From JAXDLH01 sp034666705 (lineage in GTDB: Bacteria > Chloroflexota > UBA6077 > SHYK01), in contig JAXDLH010000170.1 of the NCBI GenBank assembly GCA_034666705.1, positions 1-12,491 on the forward strand: DNA of 12,491 bases. Reading direction: 5' to 3'. A program made the translations under genes and the position numbers. Position 1 is the first letter of the stretch, and every line of letters starts with the position of its first letter. Below the pieces are notes generated by a model, which had not been told where the DNA came from, did no database searches, and saw only the letters and a list, made by a program, of their open reading frames with translations. This document shows, piece after piece, positions 1 to 7,194 of this stretch.

Positions 1-91
1 CACCCGTGATTGCCCTTGACGGGCGGGCAGACAGGGTGCATGCTGCGCGCAGCTGATCGAACGGACCCAATCGCTGCGTGGAAGGAAAGCC

Positions 92-1855
92 ATGTCCCAG
101 TGGCATTCACGGCGTCCTCGACTCTGGCGAGTCGCGCTTATGACGATTGGCCTCACGGCGATGCTGACGGCGTGCGCGCCGGCGCCAACCGCGCAGCCAT
201 CTGCTTCGGCTCAGCAGAGCACGCCAGGCGCCAGCCCATCGAAGCCAGGCCGCACGCTGGTCGCGGCCGTGCGGATCGAGCCGAGCACGGTGGCTGCGGT
301 GCCACCGGCGCTCATTGGCAGTGGTGTGGCGACCTACCTCTCACGGCGCATGTTCAACGCTGACTTGGCCATCCTCGACAAAAATGGCGTCCCGCAGCCG
401 TACCTCGCCGAAGCGCTGCCCACGCTCAACACGGACGACTGGAAGGTCTTCCCCGACGGGCGGATGGAGACGACCTATCGGCTGCGGCCTGGAGTGACCT
501 GGCACGACGGCACGCCGCTGACCAGCGCGGACTTCGTCTTCTCCTGGCACGTCTACGCCACGCCCGACCTGGGGAAGGCCACGCTGCCGCCATTGAGCCT
601 TATCAATGAGGTCCGCGCCCCCGACGACCGCACCGTCGTGATCGACTGGAAGCGGCCCTATGCGCAGGCAGGCGCGCTCGAGAGCACCGGAACCGGCGCA
701 GCCGGCTTGCCACCGCTGCCCCGGGCGATCCTGGAACCCGTCTTCGCCGGCGGGTCCGAGGCGCTCGCCAACCACCCGTTCTGGACCCGCGCGTACGTCG
801 GCCTCGGCCCCTATCGGCTCGCGCAGTGGGAGCCCGGCGCGTTCCTCGAGGGCACCGCGTTCGAGAATCACGTGTCCGGACCGCCAAAGATCGAACGCAT
901 TCACGTGACGTTCGTCCCGGATGGCAACTCCGTGCTTGCCCGCATGCTCACCGGCGACGTTCAGCTCTCAGCGGACACGGCGCTGCCAATCAGTCAGGTG
1001 CCCGAGCTGCAACGCACCTGGGGCCCCGATCGCGGTACCGCGATTCTCCACCCCAATCAGTGGCGGGCGGTGTATCTGCAGCTACGACCGGACTACGTGG
1101 GCTTCCGTCCCCTCCTCGATCCGCGTGTTCGTAAAGCGTTGGCGTACGCGATGGACAAGACCGCGACGAACGAGGCGGCCTATGCGGGCCAGGCGCTGAT
1201 GTCGGAGATCTGGCTCCCGCCGACGTCAGACATCGGCCGGGCCATCGACGCCGCCATTCCGAAATATCCGCTGGACCTCCGCCGGAGCGAGGAGATGATG
1301 ACCCAGGCCGGCTTCGCGCGCGGTGCTGACGGCGTGTGGACCAGCCCGACTGCCGGTCGGTTCCAGACCGAGCTCAAGTCCAATGCCTCGCCGAACGGTG
1401 AGGCGGAGATGTCGATCCTGGCCAGCGGCTGGCGCACGGCCGGCTTCGACGTGCAGGAGGCCGTGCTGCCGGCGGCGCTCTCCCAGGACAACGAGGCGCG
1501 AGCCGCGTTTCCGGGAATGTTCTCGTTCAACACCAACGTCAGCGAGACGACCGCAATCGCGTTGACGACCGCCAATATGGCACGCCCGGAGACGCGCTGG
1601 ACGGGCGGCAATCGGGGCGGCTTCAGCGATGCCGCCTACGATCAACTCGCCACCTCGTTGAACACCGCGCTGGATCGCTCCGAGCGGACGCGGCTCCTCG
1701 TCGATATGGCGAAGATCTATGCCGAGCAGGAGGCCGGCATCTCGCTCTTCTTCATCCCCCAATCGTGGGTGTTCTCCAACGATCTGCGCGGCCCGGCCAT
1801 CGTGGCCGCGGAGAGCAACATGAGCTGGGACATCATTGGATGGGAGCTGCGGTAA
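92..1855 (+). CDS. ABC transporter solute-binding lipoprotein, family 5 (peptide/oligopeptide type)
   Basis: This 587-residue protein captures a solute outside the membrane and delivers it to an ABC importer. The N-terminus has basic residues (RRPRLWR), a hydrophobic stretch and a lipobox, LTAC at residues 25-28, so Cys28 should be lipidated and anchor the protein. A Pro/Ala/Ser/Thr-rich linker follows. The family 5 signature is clear: RLRPGVTWHDG then PLTSADFVFSW at about residues 130-152, and DPRVRKALAYAMDK at about 343-357. Length is usual for DppA/OppA-like proteins. The ATG at 92 has a GGAAGGA ribosome site a few bases upstream. No permease or ATPase gene follows; the next genes are on the other strand, so partners must lie upstream of the window or elsewhere. 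The family is certain; the substrate (peptide, opine, sugar or other) is not, because binding-site residues do not identify it. Confidence 0.93.
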   Translation: MSQWHSRRPRLWRVALMTIGLTAMLTACAPAPTAQPSASAQQSTPGASPSKPGRTLVAAVRIEPSTVAAVPPALIGSGVATYLSRRMFNADLAILDKNGVPQPYLAEALPTLNTDDWKVFPDGRMETTYRLRPGVTWHDGTPLTSADFVFSWHVYATPDLGKATLPPLSLINEVRAPDDRTVVIDWKRPYAQAGALESTGTGAAGLPPLPRAILEPVFAGGSEALANHPFWTRAYVGLGPYRLAQWEPGAFLEGTAFENHVSGPPKIERIHVTFVPDGNSVLARMLTGDVQLSADTALPISQVPELQRTWGPDRGTAILHPNQWRAVYLQLRPDYVGFRPLLDPRVRKALAYAMDKTATNEAAYAGQALMSEIWLPPTSDIGRAIDAAIPKYPLDLRRSEEMMTQAGFARGADGVWTSPTAGRFQTELKSNASPNGEAEMSILASGWRTAGFDVQEAVLPAALSQDNEARAAFPGMFSFNTNVSETTAIALTTANMARPETRWTGGNRGGFSDAAYDQLATSLNTALDRSERTRLLVDMAKIYAEQEAGISLFFIPQSWVFSNDLRGPAIVAAESNMSWDIIGWELR

Positions 1856-1945
1856 AGACTTCGGCCCGCCGAAACGTGTCATCATGAGTCGTCATGCCCC
1901 GGCGGGGCGCTACCGCGGCGTAGAAATCTATTTCCGAAGCAGCTC

Positions 1946-1992
1946 GCAGGCGAAGGACCCGTAACCCTGTAACCACGGAATCCTTCGGCTGC
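1946..1992 (-). terminator. Hairpin downstream of the DGPF/sigma/DUF2277 operon, candidate terminator
   Basis: The arms at 1946-1957 (GCAGGCGAAGGA) and 1981-1992 (TCCTTCGGCTGC) are complementary at 11 of 12 positions around a 23-base loop. The structure begins only 4 bases past the stop of the DUF2277 gene on the minus strand. There is no run of T after it, so a classical intrinsic terminator is not proven. It may instead be part of a dispersed intergenic repeat (see findings). Confidence 0.35.
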
Positions 1993-1996
1993 GGCC

Positions 1997-2296
1997 TCAG
2001 GATGACAATGGCGGCCGCGCCTCCGGAACGGTTCCAAACCGTTCCGCAGATCTGGCACGAGCGCGGACGGCTTCGACCTCGCGGTCGCGCGGCTCGGTAT
2101 TGGTTACCAGCGAATCCAGTAGATCTCTGGCCACTGCAGCTACCTCGTCCACTGCGCGGTTGAACGCGGCCTCGTTGACCCGCGAAGGCTTATTGAAGCC
2201 GGAGAGCTTGCGCACAAACTGGAGCGAGGCCGCACGGACCTCCTCATCAGTAGCAGGCGGGTCGAAGTTGAATAGGATCCGGATGTTCCGGCACAT
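1997..2296 (-). CDS. DUF2277 family protein
   Basis: This small protein of 99 residues begins MCRNIRILFNFDPPATDEEV, the characteristic start of the DUF2277 family. It continues with a conserved-looking ...RKLSGFNKPSRVNEAAFNRAVDEVA segment at about residues 28-54. No function is established for the family that I know of. There is no signal peptide or membrane segment, so it is likely cytoplasmic. The frame stays open upstream to 2530, but that extension lies antisense-free inside the sigma gene and is low-complexity; the ATG at 2296 has GGGAGA about 7 bases upstream and gives the family N-terminus. It lies 79 bases after the sigma factor stop, same strand, so it is probably the last gene of the DGPF-sigma operon. 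The last three codons (LSS, stop) fall in a repeat-like sequence, so the tail may be strain-specific. Confidence 0.85.
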   Translation of the reverse strand: MCRNIRILFNFDPPATDEEVRAASLQFVRKLSGFNKPSRVNEAAFNRAVDEVAAVARDLLDSLVTNTEPRDREVEAVRARARSAERFGTVPEARPPLSS

Positions 2297-2375
2297 GGCA
2301 TTCTCTCCCAGATTAGAACGGTATGCATTGGGGGCTCGTCCCCAGGGCAGGTGAGAAAACGCGGCAATGGCTTCG

Positions 2376-3668
2376 TTAGCCTGACTTGGACGGCGCCCCT
2401 CCCGACCCGCATGCAGCCGCACGTTCGAGAAGCAGCGTGCGCTCGCGCTCGTTGCGCGTGAGCGATGCGGCGCGCACCAGCTCCACTCGCGCCTCGTCGG
2501 TGCGACCAAGCTTCGCGAGTAGGTCGCCACGCACGCTCGGCAGCAGATGGTAGCCCTTGAGCGACGGCTCCGCGGTGAGCGCGTCGACGATCGCGAGGCC
2601 AGCGGCGGGGCCGAACGCCATCGACAGCGCGACGGCTCGATTCAACTCCACGACGGGTGATGGGGTGAGCTCGGCAAGCGCATCGTAGAGCGCCGCAATC
2701 CGCGCCCAGTCCGTCTCCTCCGAGGTACGGGCTCGCGCGTGACAGGCGGCGATCGCCGCCTGCAAGGCGTACGGCCCGAGCGCGCCGCCGAGTTCCTCGG
2801 CCCGTTGGAGCGCTGCGAAACCTCGACGAATCAGGAACTGATCCCAACGTCCGCGATTCTGATCGAGCAACAGTACCGGCTCCCCCGCCGGACCAATTCG
2901 CGCCCGCGAGCGCGACGCCTGGATCTCCATCAAGGCGACCAGGCCGTGCACCTCGGATTCTGCTGGAGCGAGCTCGGCCAGAATCCGGCCAAGCCGGAGC
3001 GCATCCTCGCACAGCCCTGGTCGCATCCAATCGTCACCAGCGGTCGCTGAGTAGCCCTCGTTAAAGATGAGGTAGATGACCTCGAGCACGGACGCCAGGC
3101 GAGCAGCGAGCTCGCCGCCGTGGGGAACCTCGAACGGCACGTGCGCGTCGGCGAGGGTCCGTTTCGCCCGGACGATGCGCTGGGCGATGGTCGGCTCCGG
3201 GACGAGGAACGCCCGAGCGATCTCATCGGTGGTGAGCCCTCCCAACAAGCGGAGGGTGAGCGCCACCCGTGCCTCGCGGGAAAGCACGGGATGACAGGCA
3301 GTGAACACGAGGCGGAGGAGATCATCGCCGATGTCGTCGTCCATCGCGGCTTCGAGATCCGGCGCGGTGATCTCTTGCTGGATCTCGAGCTCGCGACCCA
3401 GCGCCTCGTGCTTGCGCTCGAGCAGCGTTCGCCGGCGGAGCTGGTCGATCGCCCGATGCTTCGCGGTACCCATGAGCCAGGCGCCCGGATTGTCCGGGAC
3501 GCCTGACTCCGGCCACCGCTCGAGCGCGGCCACGAGCGCATCTTGCGCGAGCTCCTCGGCGAGACCAACGTCGCGCACGATCCGCGCCAGCCCGGCAATG
3601 AGCTTTGCCGACTCGATCCGCCAGACCGCGTCGATCGTGCGATGAATGTGTGCATCGGAAGCTGTCAT
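2376..3668 (-). CDS. ECF RNA polymerase sigma factor with C-terminal TPR-like extension (ECF42 type)
   Basis: This 430-residue protein is about twice the length of an ordinary ECF sigma factor. Residues about 10-85 form sigma region 2 (core and -10 binding; ELAQDALVAALERWPESGVPDNPGAW, then KHRAIDQLRRR). Residues about 115-170 form region 4 (CHPVLSREARVALTLRLLGGLTTDEIA, then TIAQRIVRAKRTL), which reads the -35. The rest is the DUF6596/TPR-like helical extension, with LEVIYLIFNEGYSAT at 195-209 and ELNRAVALSMAFGP at 341-354. This layout, with adjacent DGPF genes, is typical of group ECF42, which lacks an anti-sigma factor and where the extension is thought to control activity. No anti-sigma gene is present here either. 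The ATG at 3668 is preceded by GGAGG only 2 bases away, unusually close, but no better start lies in frame. It is probably cotranscribed from the ECF42-like promoter at 4748-4774. Confidence 0.93.
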   Translation of the reverse strand: MTASDAHIHRTIDAVWRIESAKLIAGLARIVRDVGLAEELAQDALVAALERWPESGVPDNPGAWLMGTAKHRAIDQLRRRTLLERKHEALGRELEIQQEITAPDLEAAMDDDIGDDLLRLVFTACHPVLSREARVALTLRLLGGLTTDEIARAFLVPEPTIAQRIVRAKRTLADAHVPFEVPHGGELAARLASVLEVIYLIFNEGYSATAGDDWMRPGLCEDALRLGRILAELAPAESEVHGLVALMEIQASRSRARIGPAGEPVLLLDQNRGRWDQFLIRRGFAALQRAEELGGALGPYALQAAIAACHARARTSEETDWARIAALYDALAELTPSPVVELNRAVALSMAFGPAAGLAIVDALTAEPSLKGYHLLPSVRGDLLAKLGRTDEARVELVRAASLTRNERERTLLLERAAACGSGGAPSKSG

Positions 3669-3670
3669 GG

Positions 3671-3675
3671 CCTCC
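3671..3675 (-). promoter_or_regulatory. Ribosome-binding site of the sigma gene with short spacing
   Basis: A perfect GGAGG on the minus strand ends only 2 bases before the ATG at 3668; the usual gap is 5-9. The next codons offer no ATG, GTG or TTG in frame near enough to replace it. This may lower sigma factor translation relative to the DGPF genes, whose sites are spaced normally. That effect is inference. Confidence 0.5.
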
Positions 3676-3736
3676 GATTAGACCAGCTTCTACCCGCCAG
3701 TGCAAGGCAACCGGGCAGGCCCGAGGCCCGCCACGA

Positions 3737-4156
3737 TTACTGCTTCTCGGCAGCCTGGGCGCGAAGGCGCTCCTCCTGCTCCCGGAGCTCGGGGGTGAAC
3801 GCCTCGCCGAAGTCCTCGGCCTCGAATACCCGGCGAATCTCCACCTCGGCGCCCCCGTCAAATGGAGCGCGCCTGGCCCACTCGATCGCCTCGTCCATCG
3901 ATTTCACCTGCCACAGCCAGAAGCCGGCGATCAGCTCCTTCGTCTCGCTGAACGGACCGTCCGTTACGGCGGTCTTCTCGCCAGCGAACTTGACACGCGC
4001 TCCCCTCGAGCTTGGGTGGAGCCCCTCGCCCGCGAGCATCACGCCGGCCTTTGCCAGCTCTTCGTTGTATTTCCCCATCGCAGTCAGGATCTCGGTGCTG
4101 GGCATCACGCCCGCTTCCGTATCCTGGTTGGCCTTGAGCAGTACCATCACGCGCAT
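3737..4156 (-). CDS. YCII-related (DGPF domain) protein, copy 1
   Basis: This 139-residue cytoplasmic protein belongs to the YCII/DGPF superfamily, a dimeric ferredoxin-like fold. The start MRVMVLLKANQDTEAG, the NEELAKAGVMLAGEGLHPS segment at about 31-49 and the name motif DGPF at 66-69, followed by ETKELIAGFW, are all present. The family is tied to ECF sigma factors in many bacteria; its biochemical role is not established. The ATG at 4156 has AAGGGAG upstream at normal spacing. It lies 82 bases after the stop of a close paralogue and 68 bases before the sigma gene, all on the minus strand. I see no ECF-type promoter in the 82-base gap, so it should depend on the promoter upstream of copy 2. 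The two copies look about 70% identical by eye, which points to tandem duplication. Confidence 0.93.
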   Translation of the reverse strand: MRVMVLLKANQDTEAGVMPSTEILTAMGKYNEELAKAGVMLAGEGLHPSSRGARVKFAGEKTAVTDGPFSETKELIAGFWLWQVKSMDEAIEWARRAPFDGGAEVEIRRVFEAEDFGEAFTPELREQEERLRAQAAEKQ

Positions 4157-4238
4157 TGTCGTGTCTCCCTTGTCCGTTCTGGTTTGTATTGCAGCGCTCG
4201 GCTTGTGGCCCGTCTTGGTCAGTTCAATGAGTGCGCGG

Positions 4239-4667
4239 TTAATGCTTCCCGGCAGACTGGGCGCGAAGGCGCTCCTCTTGCTCTCTTAGCTCGGGCGTGA
4301 GGGCAGGACCGAAATCGTCCGGATCGAAAATCTGGCGAATTTCGATTTCCGCCTCGGTGCCAGGCATCGGATTGGGGCAGCGCTTGACCCACTCGATCGC
4401 TTCCTCCTTCGACTGCACCTGCCACAGCCAGAAGCCCGCGATGAGCTCCTTCGCTTCGGTGAAGGGACCATCGACCACAGTCGTCTTGCCGCCGGAGAAC
4501 GTGACGCGCGCGCCTTGCGAGCTGGGGTGAAGCCCCTCACCCGCAAGCATCACTCCCGCGTTCACCAGCTCCTCGTTGTAGTTCCCCATCTCGGTGAGGA
4601 GCCTCTCGTCCGGTAGAACGCCTGCTTCTGAGTCTTTGCTGGCCTTGACGAGGACCATGAATCGCAT
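4239..4667 (-). CDS. YCII-related (DGPF domain) protein, copy 2
   Basis: This 142-residue protein is the first gene of the sigma factor operon. It has the same architecture as its neighbour: MRFMVLVKASKDSEAG start, NEELVNAGVMLAGEGLHPSS at 31-50, DGPF at 66-69 and a charged C-terminal helix (ELREQEERLRAQ). It carries a short insertion near residue 100 (PMPGTE) relative to copy 1. The frame is open upstream to 4775, but that part contains the promoter; the ATG at 4667 has AAGGAG about 9 bases before it and gives the family N-terminus. The ECF42-like promoter at 4748-4774 lies about 80 bases upstream, which makes this gene the likely direct target of the sigma factor encoded two genes downstream. 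The family is certain; the function is unknown. Confidence 0.93.
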   Translation of the reverse strand: MRFMVLVKASKDSEAGVLPDERLLTEMGNYNEELVNAGVMLAGEGLHPSSQGARVTFSGGKTTVVDGPFTEAKELIAGFWLWQVQSKEEAIEWVKRCPNPMPGTEAEIEIRQIFDPDDFGPALTPELREQEERLRAQSAGKH

Positions 4668-4747
4668 CGTGGTGTCTCCTTCCGGTTGTTGATTTCGAGC
4701 TGGACCCGGTGGCTGTCTCGACCCGCCGTACCCGGCTCTACTTATAC

Positions 4748-4774
4748 GTCGAACGAGCGAACCCGAAATCGACA
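4748..4774 (-). promoter_or_regulatory. Candidate ECF42-type promoter (-35 TGTCGA, -10 CGAC)
   Basis: Reading the minus strand, TGTCGA occupies 4774-4769 and CGAC occupies 4751-4748, with a 17-base spacer. This matches the ECF42 target motif as I recall it from work in Streptomyces venezuelae (-35 TGTCGA, -10 CGA/TC). It sits in the gap between the serine hydrolase gene and the first DGPF gene, pointing at the latter, with an expected leader of about 70 bases. The other TGTCGA copies I found on this strand lie in coding sequence or away from gene starts and lack CGAC or CGTC at 16-17 bases. Confidence 0.72.
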
Positions 4775-4857
4775 CTACGAGAGAGGCAATTTTCGACGAC
4801 CGCGGGGGCGTGCTCGAAATGAGGGACCGGGAGCAGGATGCATCGGCCTGGGGCGCC

Positions 4858-6069
4858 TCAGTCGTCGATCGCCTGGTAGGCCGAAGCCCAGAAGTCGACG
4901 CAGACGGCCGGCGGTCTGGGAGAGGTCCAGGCGCCCTGAGTCATCAGGATCGCAACCATCTCTTCGCGGGGATCCGAGTACCAGGAGGTGCCCAGGCCGC
5001 CGTCCCACCCAAACGTTCCGAGGGTCCCCGCCACACTGTCGCGTCGGGTGATGATCGACACGCCGAATCCCCAGCCGTGGCTGTCAAAGTAGCCAGGCAC
5101 CAGACCGGACACCGCCTTCTGCTCTGGCGTTAGCTGGTCGGTCGTCATCAGCTCGACCGATGGCCTGGACAGCACCCGCTCGTTGCCCTGCCTTCCCCCG
5201 TTCAACATCATCTGCCCGAAGGCCAGGTAGTCGTCGACGGTGGATACCAACCCCCCGGCACCGGAAGGGAATGCGGGCGGCATACTCCACTGGCCCCCGA
5301 CGGCCTCGTCGTAGAGCACGAGCGCTCCGGTTTGCGAATCGGTCAAATAGCTCGTTGCAAGCCGGTCGAGGCTGGTGTCCGGCACGCAAAAACCGGTGTC
5401 CTTCATGCCAAGCGGATCGAAGACGCGCTCGCGAAGGAACGCCTGCAGCGATTGACCCGCCGCGCGCGCAATCAGGACGCCGAGCACGTCGGATCCCGTG
5501 TTGTACAACCATCTCTCGCCCGGTTGGTGCATGAGGGGTAGGGCCCCCAGGCGGCGAATCCACTCGTCGGGCGCGGGCATCGTCGCCGGGCTGGGCGGCC
5601 CCATCCCTATCTGCTGCTCGATTGCGACCTGCAAGATTGGATAGGCGTCTGGCAACGCCAGCATCTGGCCGAAGCCCATGCGGAAGGTCAGCAGGTCACG
5701 CACGGTGATTGGCCGGTCAGCAGGCACCACGTCGTCGAGCGGCCCGTCGAGGCGCTTCAAGACGTGGCGATCGGCCAATTCGGGGAGCAGCCGACCCACT
5801 GGCTCGTCCAGCCGCAGCTTGCACTCCTCGACCAGGATCATCGTCGCCGCGGCGGTGATCGGTTTGGTCATCGAAGAGATCCGGAAGATTGTGTCCCGCC
5901 CGATAAGGTCGATGCTGCCGACGGCCTTTACGCCGAGCACATCGACGTGCACCTCGCCCCGCCGACTGACGAGCGTGACCAGACCGGGCACGTCGCCGCG
6001 CTCGACGTAGCCAGCCATCATGTCGTGCATGCGGCTGAGCCGCTTTGTGGATAATCCGCCGATGCTCAT
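4858..6069 (-). CDS. Serine hydrolase of the beta-lactamase / class C (DD-peptidase-like) family
   Basis: This 403-residue enzyme has the penicillin-recognising fold used by class C beta-lactamases, DD-peptidases and the EstB-type esterases. The catalytic S-x-x-K motif is SMTK at residues 66-69 within FRISSMTKP, so Ser66 should be the nucleophile and Lys69 its base. The second motif is a Tyr at 189 in WLYNTGSDVLG (YNT in place of YSN). The third region is GWDGGLGTSW in place of KTG, as is common in the esterase-like members. There is no signal peptide, so it is probably cytoplasmic, which argues against a role as a secreted beta-lactamase. The ATG at 6069 has GGGGGAA upstream. It is the last gene of the ArsR-SRPBCC-SRPBCC set, 69 bases after the second SRPBCC gene. 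The substrate is unknown; an ester or amide hydrolase is most likely. Confidence 0.93.
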   Translation of the reverse strand: MSIGGLSTKRLSRMHDMMAGYVERGDVPGLVTLVSRRGEVHVDVLGVKAVGSIDLIGRDTIFRISSMTKPITAAATMILVEECKLRLDEPVGRLLPELADRHVLKRLDGPLDDVVPADRPITVRDLLTFRMGFGQMLALPDAYPILQVAIEQQIGMGPPSPATMPAPDEWIRRLGALPLMHQPGERWLYNTGSDVLGVLIARAAGQSLQAFLRERVFDPLGMKDTGFCVPDTSLDRLATSYLTDSQTGALVLYDEAVGGQWSMPPAFPSGAGGLVSTVDDYLAFGQMMLNGGRQGNERVLSRPSVELMTTDQLTPEQKAVSGLVPGYFDSHGWGFGVSIITRRDSVAGTLGTFGWDGGLGTSWYSDPREEMVAILMTQGAWTSPRPPAVCVDFWASAYQAIDD

Positions 6070-6138
6070 TACTTGTTCCCCCGACGCACAGATGCCCGTT
6101 TCGCGATTGCTCGTAAGGAATACCGAGCAAGCCGGTGC

Positions 6139-6615
6139 CTACATGCGCGCCACGTACGCGCCGAGGCGCTCGAGGGTCTGCTGCCCACCATCGAGGGCAC
6201 CGTACTCCTTGACCACGTAGTCGCGCGCTTCGGCTGTCGGGAAGACAGCCCGCATAGTGAGGGCGGTCTTCCCGCCCTGGTCCACGAAAGTCACCGTGGT
6301 CTGGAAGTCGCTCTGGCCCTCATCCTCGCCGCCATGGTTGTAGACGAGGCGCTCCGGCTCCACGACCTCCAGGTACTTGATCCAATTCGGATAGTCGACG
6401 CCATCGGGGCCGTGCATGATAAACCGCCAGACGCCACCCGGCCGGACATCCATCTCGTGCGTCGTGGTCGTGAAGCCGGTCGGCCCCCACCATTGCGCCA
6501 CGTGTTGCGGATCGATCCATGCCTTGAATACGAGCTCGCGCGGCGCATCCAAGACGCGCGAGACGACGATCTCCCGATCCGCTGTTGCCGTTGGCTCACT
6601 GCTGCTTGCAACCAT
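6139..6615 (-). CDS. SRPBCC / AHSA1-domain protein, second copy
   Basis: This 158-residue protein has the START-like helix-grip fold of the AHSA1 (activator of Hsp90 ATPase homologue 1-like) family, a cavity fold that binds small hydrophobic ligands. The core motifs are all present: DREIVVSRVLDAPRELVFKAWIDP at about 14-36, QWWGP, MDVRPGGVWRF and YLEVVEPERLVY. The C-terminal helix ends LERLGAYVARM. There is no signal peptide. The ATG at 6615 has GGGAG at good spacing. It is a paralogue of the upstream gene (6709-7194), separated by 93 bases, and precedes the serine hydrolase gene. Such proteins are often encoded beside an ArsR-type regulator, as here. The ligand and activity are unknown. Confidence 0.93.
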   Translation of the reverse strand: MVASSSEPTATADREIVVSRVLDAPRELVFKAWIDPQHVAQWWGPTGFTTTTHEMDVRPGGVWRFIMHGPDGVDYPNWIKYLEVVEPERLVYNHGGEDEGQSDFQTTVTFVDQGGKTALTMRAVFPTAEARDYVVKEYGALDGGQQTLERLGAYVARM

Positions 6616-6708
6616 GGTCCGTCTCCCTACGGTGTGATTCTCGGCGATTGGATGTCCAGTCGGTCGATGCTCGGGGTGCGGCGCGCGCCCTCCCGCAGCT
6701 CACGTCGC

Positions 6709-7194
6709 TTATGCCATCGTGTGGAGGAGCTCGGCAAGGCGGTCCATGCCTTCGCTGGCCCCTGCCTCCATCCCGGAGTTGAGCATCCCGTCGCGATCCT
6801 CCATCGACTCGAAGAGGGACGTTTCTGTCAGCGTAGTCTTCCCGTCATGCTCCTCCAGCGTCATCGTCTCGATCACCACATGGCCAGGCATGCCCTCGAA
6901 CTCAAACGTCGAAACGGTCCGCTCGGGCGGCACGATCTCACGATACTCGCCGTGAAACGCGTACTCATTGCCGTCCGGATCACGCTGTACGAATCGCCAG
7001 ATGCCGCCCGGCCGCACGTCCATCTTTTCAACCGTAGTCGTGAGGATTCTCGGCCCCCACCATTGGGGAACGGCGTTCGGGTCAGTGAGCACCTTGAACA
7101 CGAGCTCGCGCGGCGCGTCGAACACGCGCGTCATGACGACCTCGCGATCCGACGGCGTCGTGAAGGTCGTGGCGGTGTTACTGTTCTGGACCAT
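6709..7194 (-). CDS. SRPBCC / AHSA1-domain protein, first copy
   Basis: This 161-residue protein has the same helix-grip fold as the next gene. Visible motifs are DREVVMTRVFDAPRELVFKVLTDP at about 16-39, QWWGP, MDVRPGGIWRFV, YREIVPPERTVSTFEFEGMPGH and a C-terminal helix GMDRLAELLHTMA. The ATG at 7194 overlaps the end of the ArsR gene by 17 bases, and its AGAGGAG ribosome site lies inside that gene, so translation of the two is probably coupled. This supports a job linked to the repressor, for example binding or acting on the compound that triggers it, but that is inference. It is cytoplasmic by lack of a signal peptide. Its similarity to the neighbour suggests an old duplication followed by divergence. 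Confidence 0.93.
   Translation of the reverse strand: MVQNSNTATTFTTPSDREVVMTRVFDAPRELVFKVLTDPNAVPQWWGPRILTTTVEKMDVRPGGIWRFVQRDPDGNEYAFHGEYREIVPPERTVSTFEFEGMPGHVVIETMTLEEHDGKTTLTETSLFESMEDRDGMLNSGMEAGASEGMDRLAELLHTMA

Noticed and set aside
16..44. TTGACG, 17 bases, CATGCT as a promoter for the solute-binding protein gene
   Set aside because: The -35 is good but the -10 matches only 3 of 6 bases, so I do not report it as a feature.
341..904. Minus-strand open frame of 187 codons inside the solute-binding protein gene
   Set aside because: It is fully antisense to a gene with unmistakable family 5 motifs, and it has no domain or ribosome site.
2297..2530. Upstream extension of the DUF2277 frame
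   Set aside because: It overlaps the end of the sigma gene in another frame and is low complexity; MCRNIR at 2296 is the family start.
4858..6069. Calling the serine hydrolase an antibiotic-resistance beta-lactamase
   Set aside because: There is no signal peptide and the KTG motif is replaced by GWDGGLG, so an esterase or amidase role is more likely.
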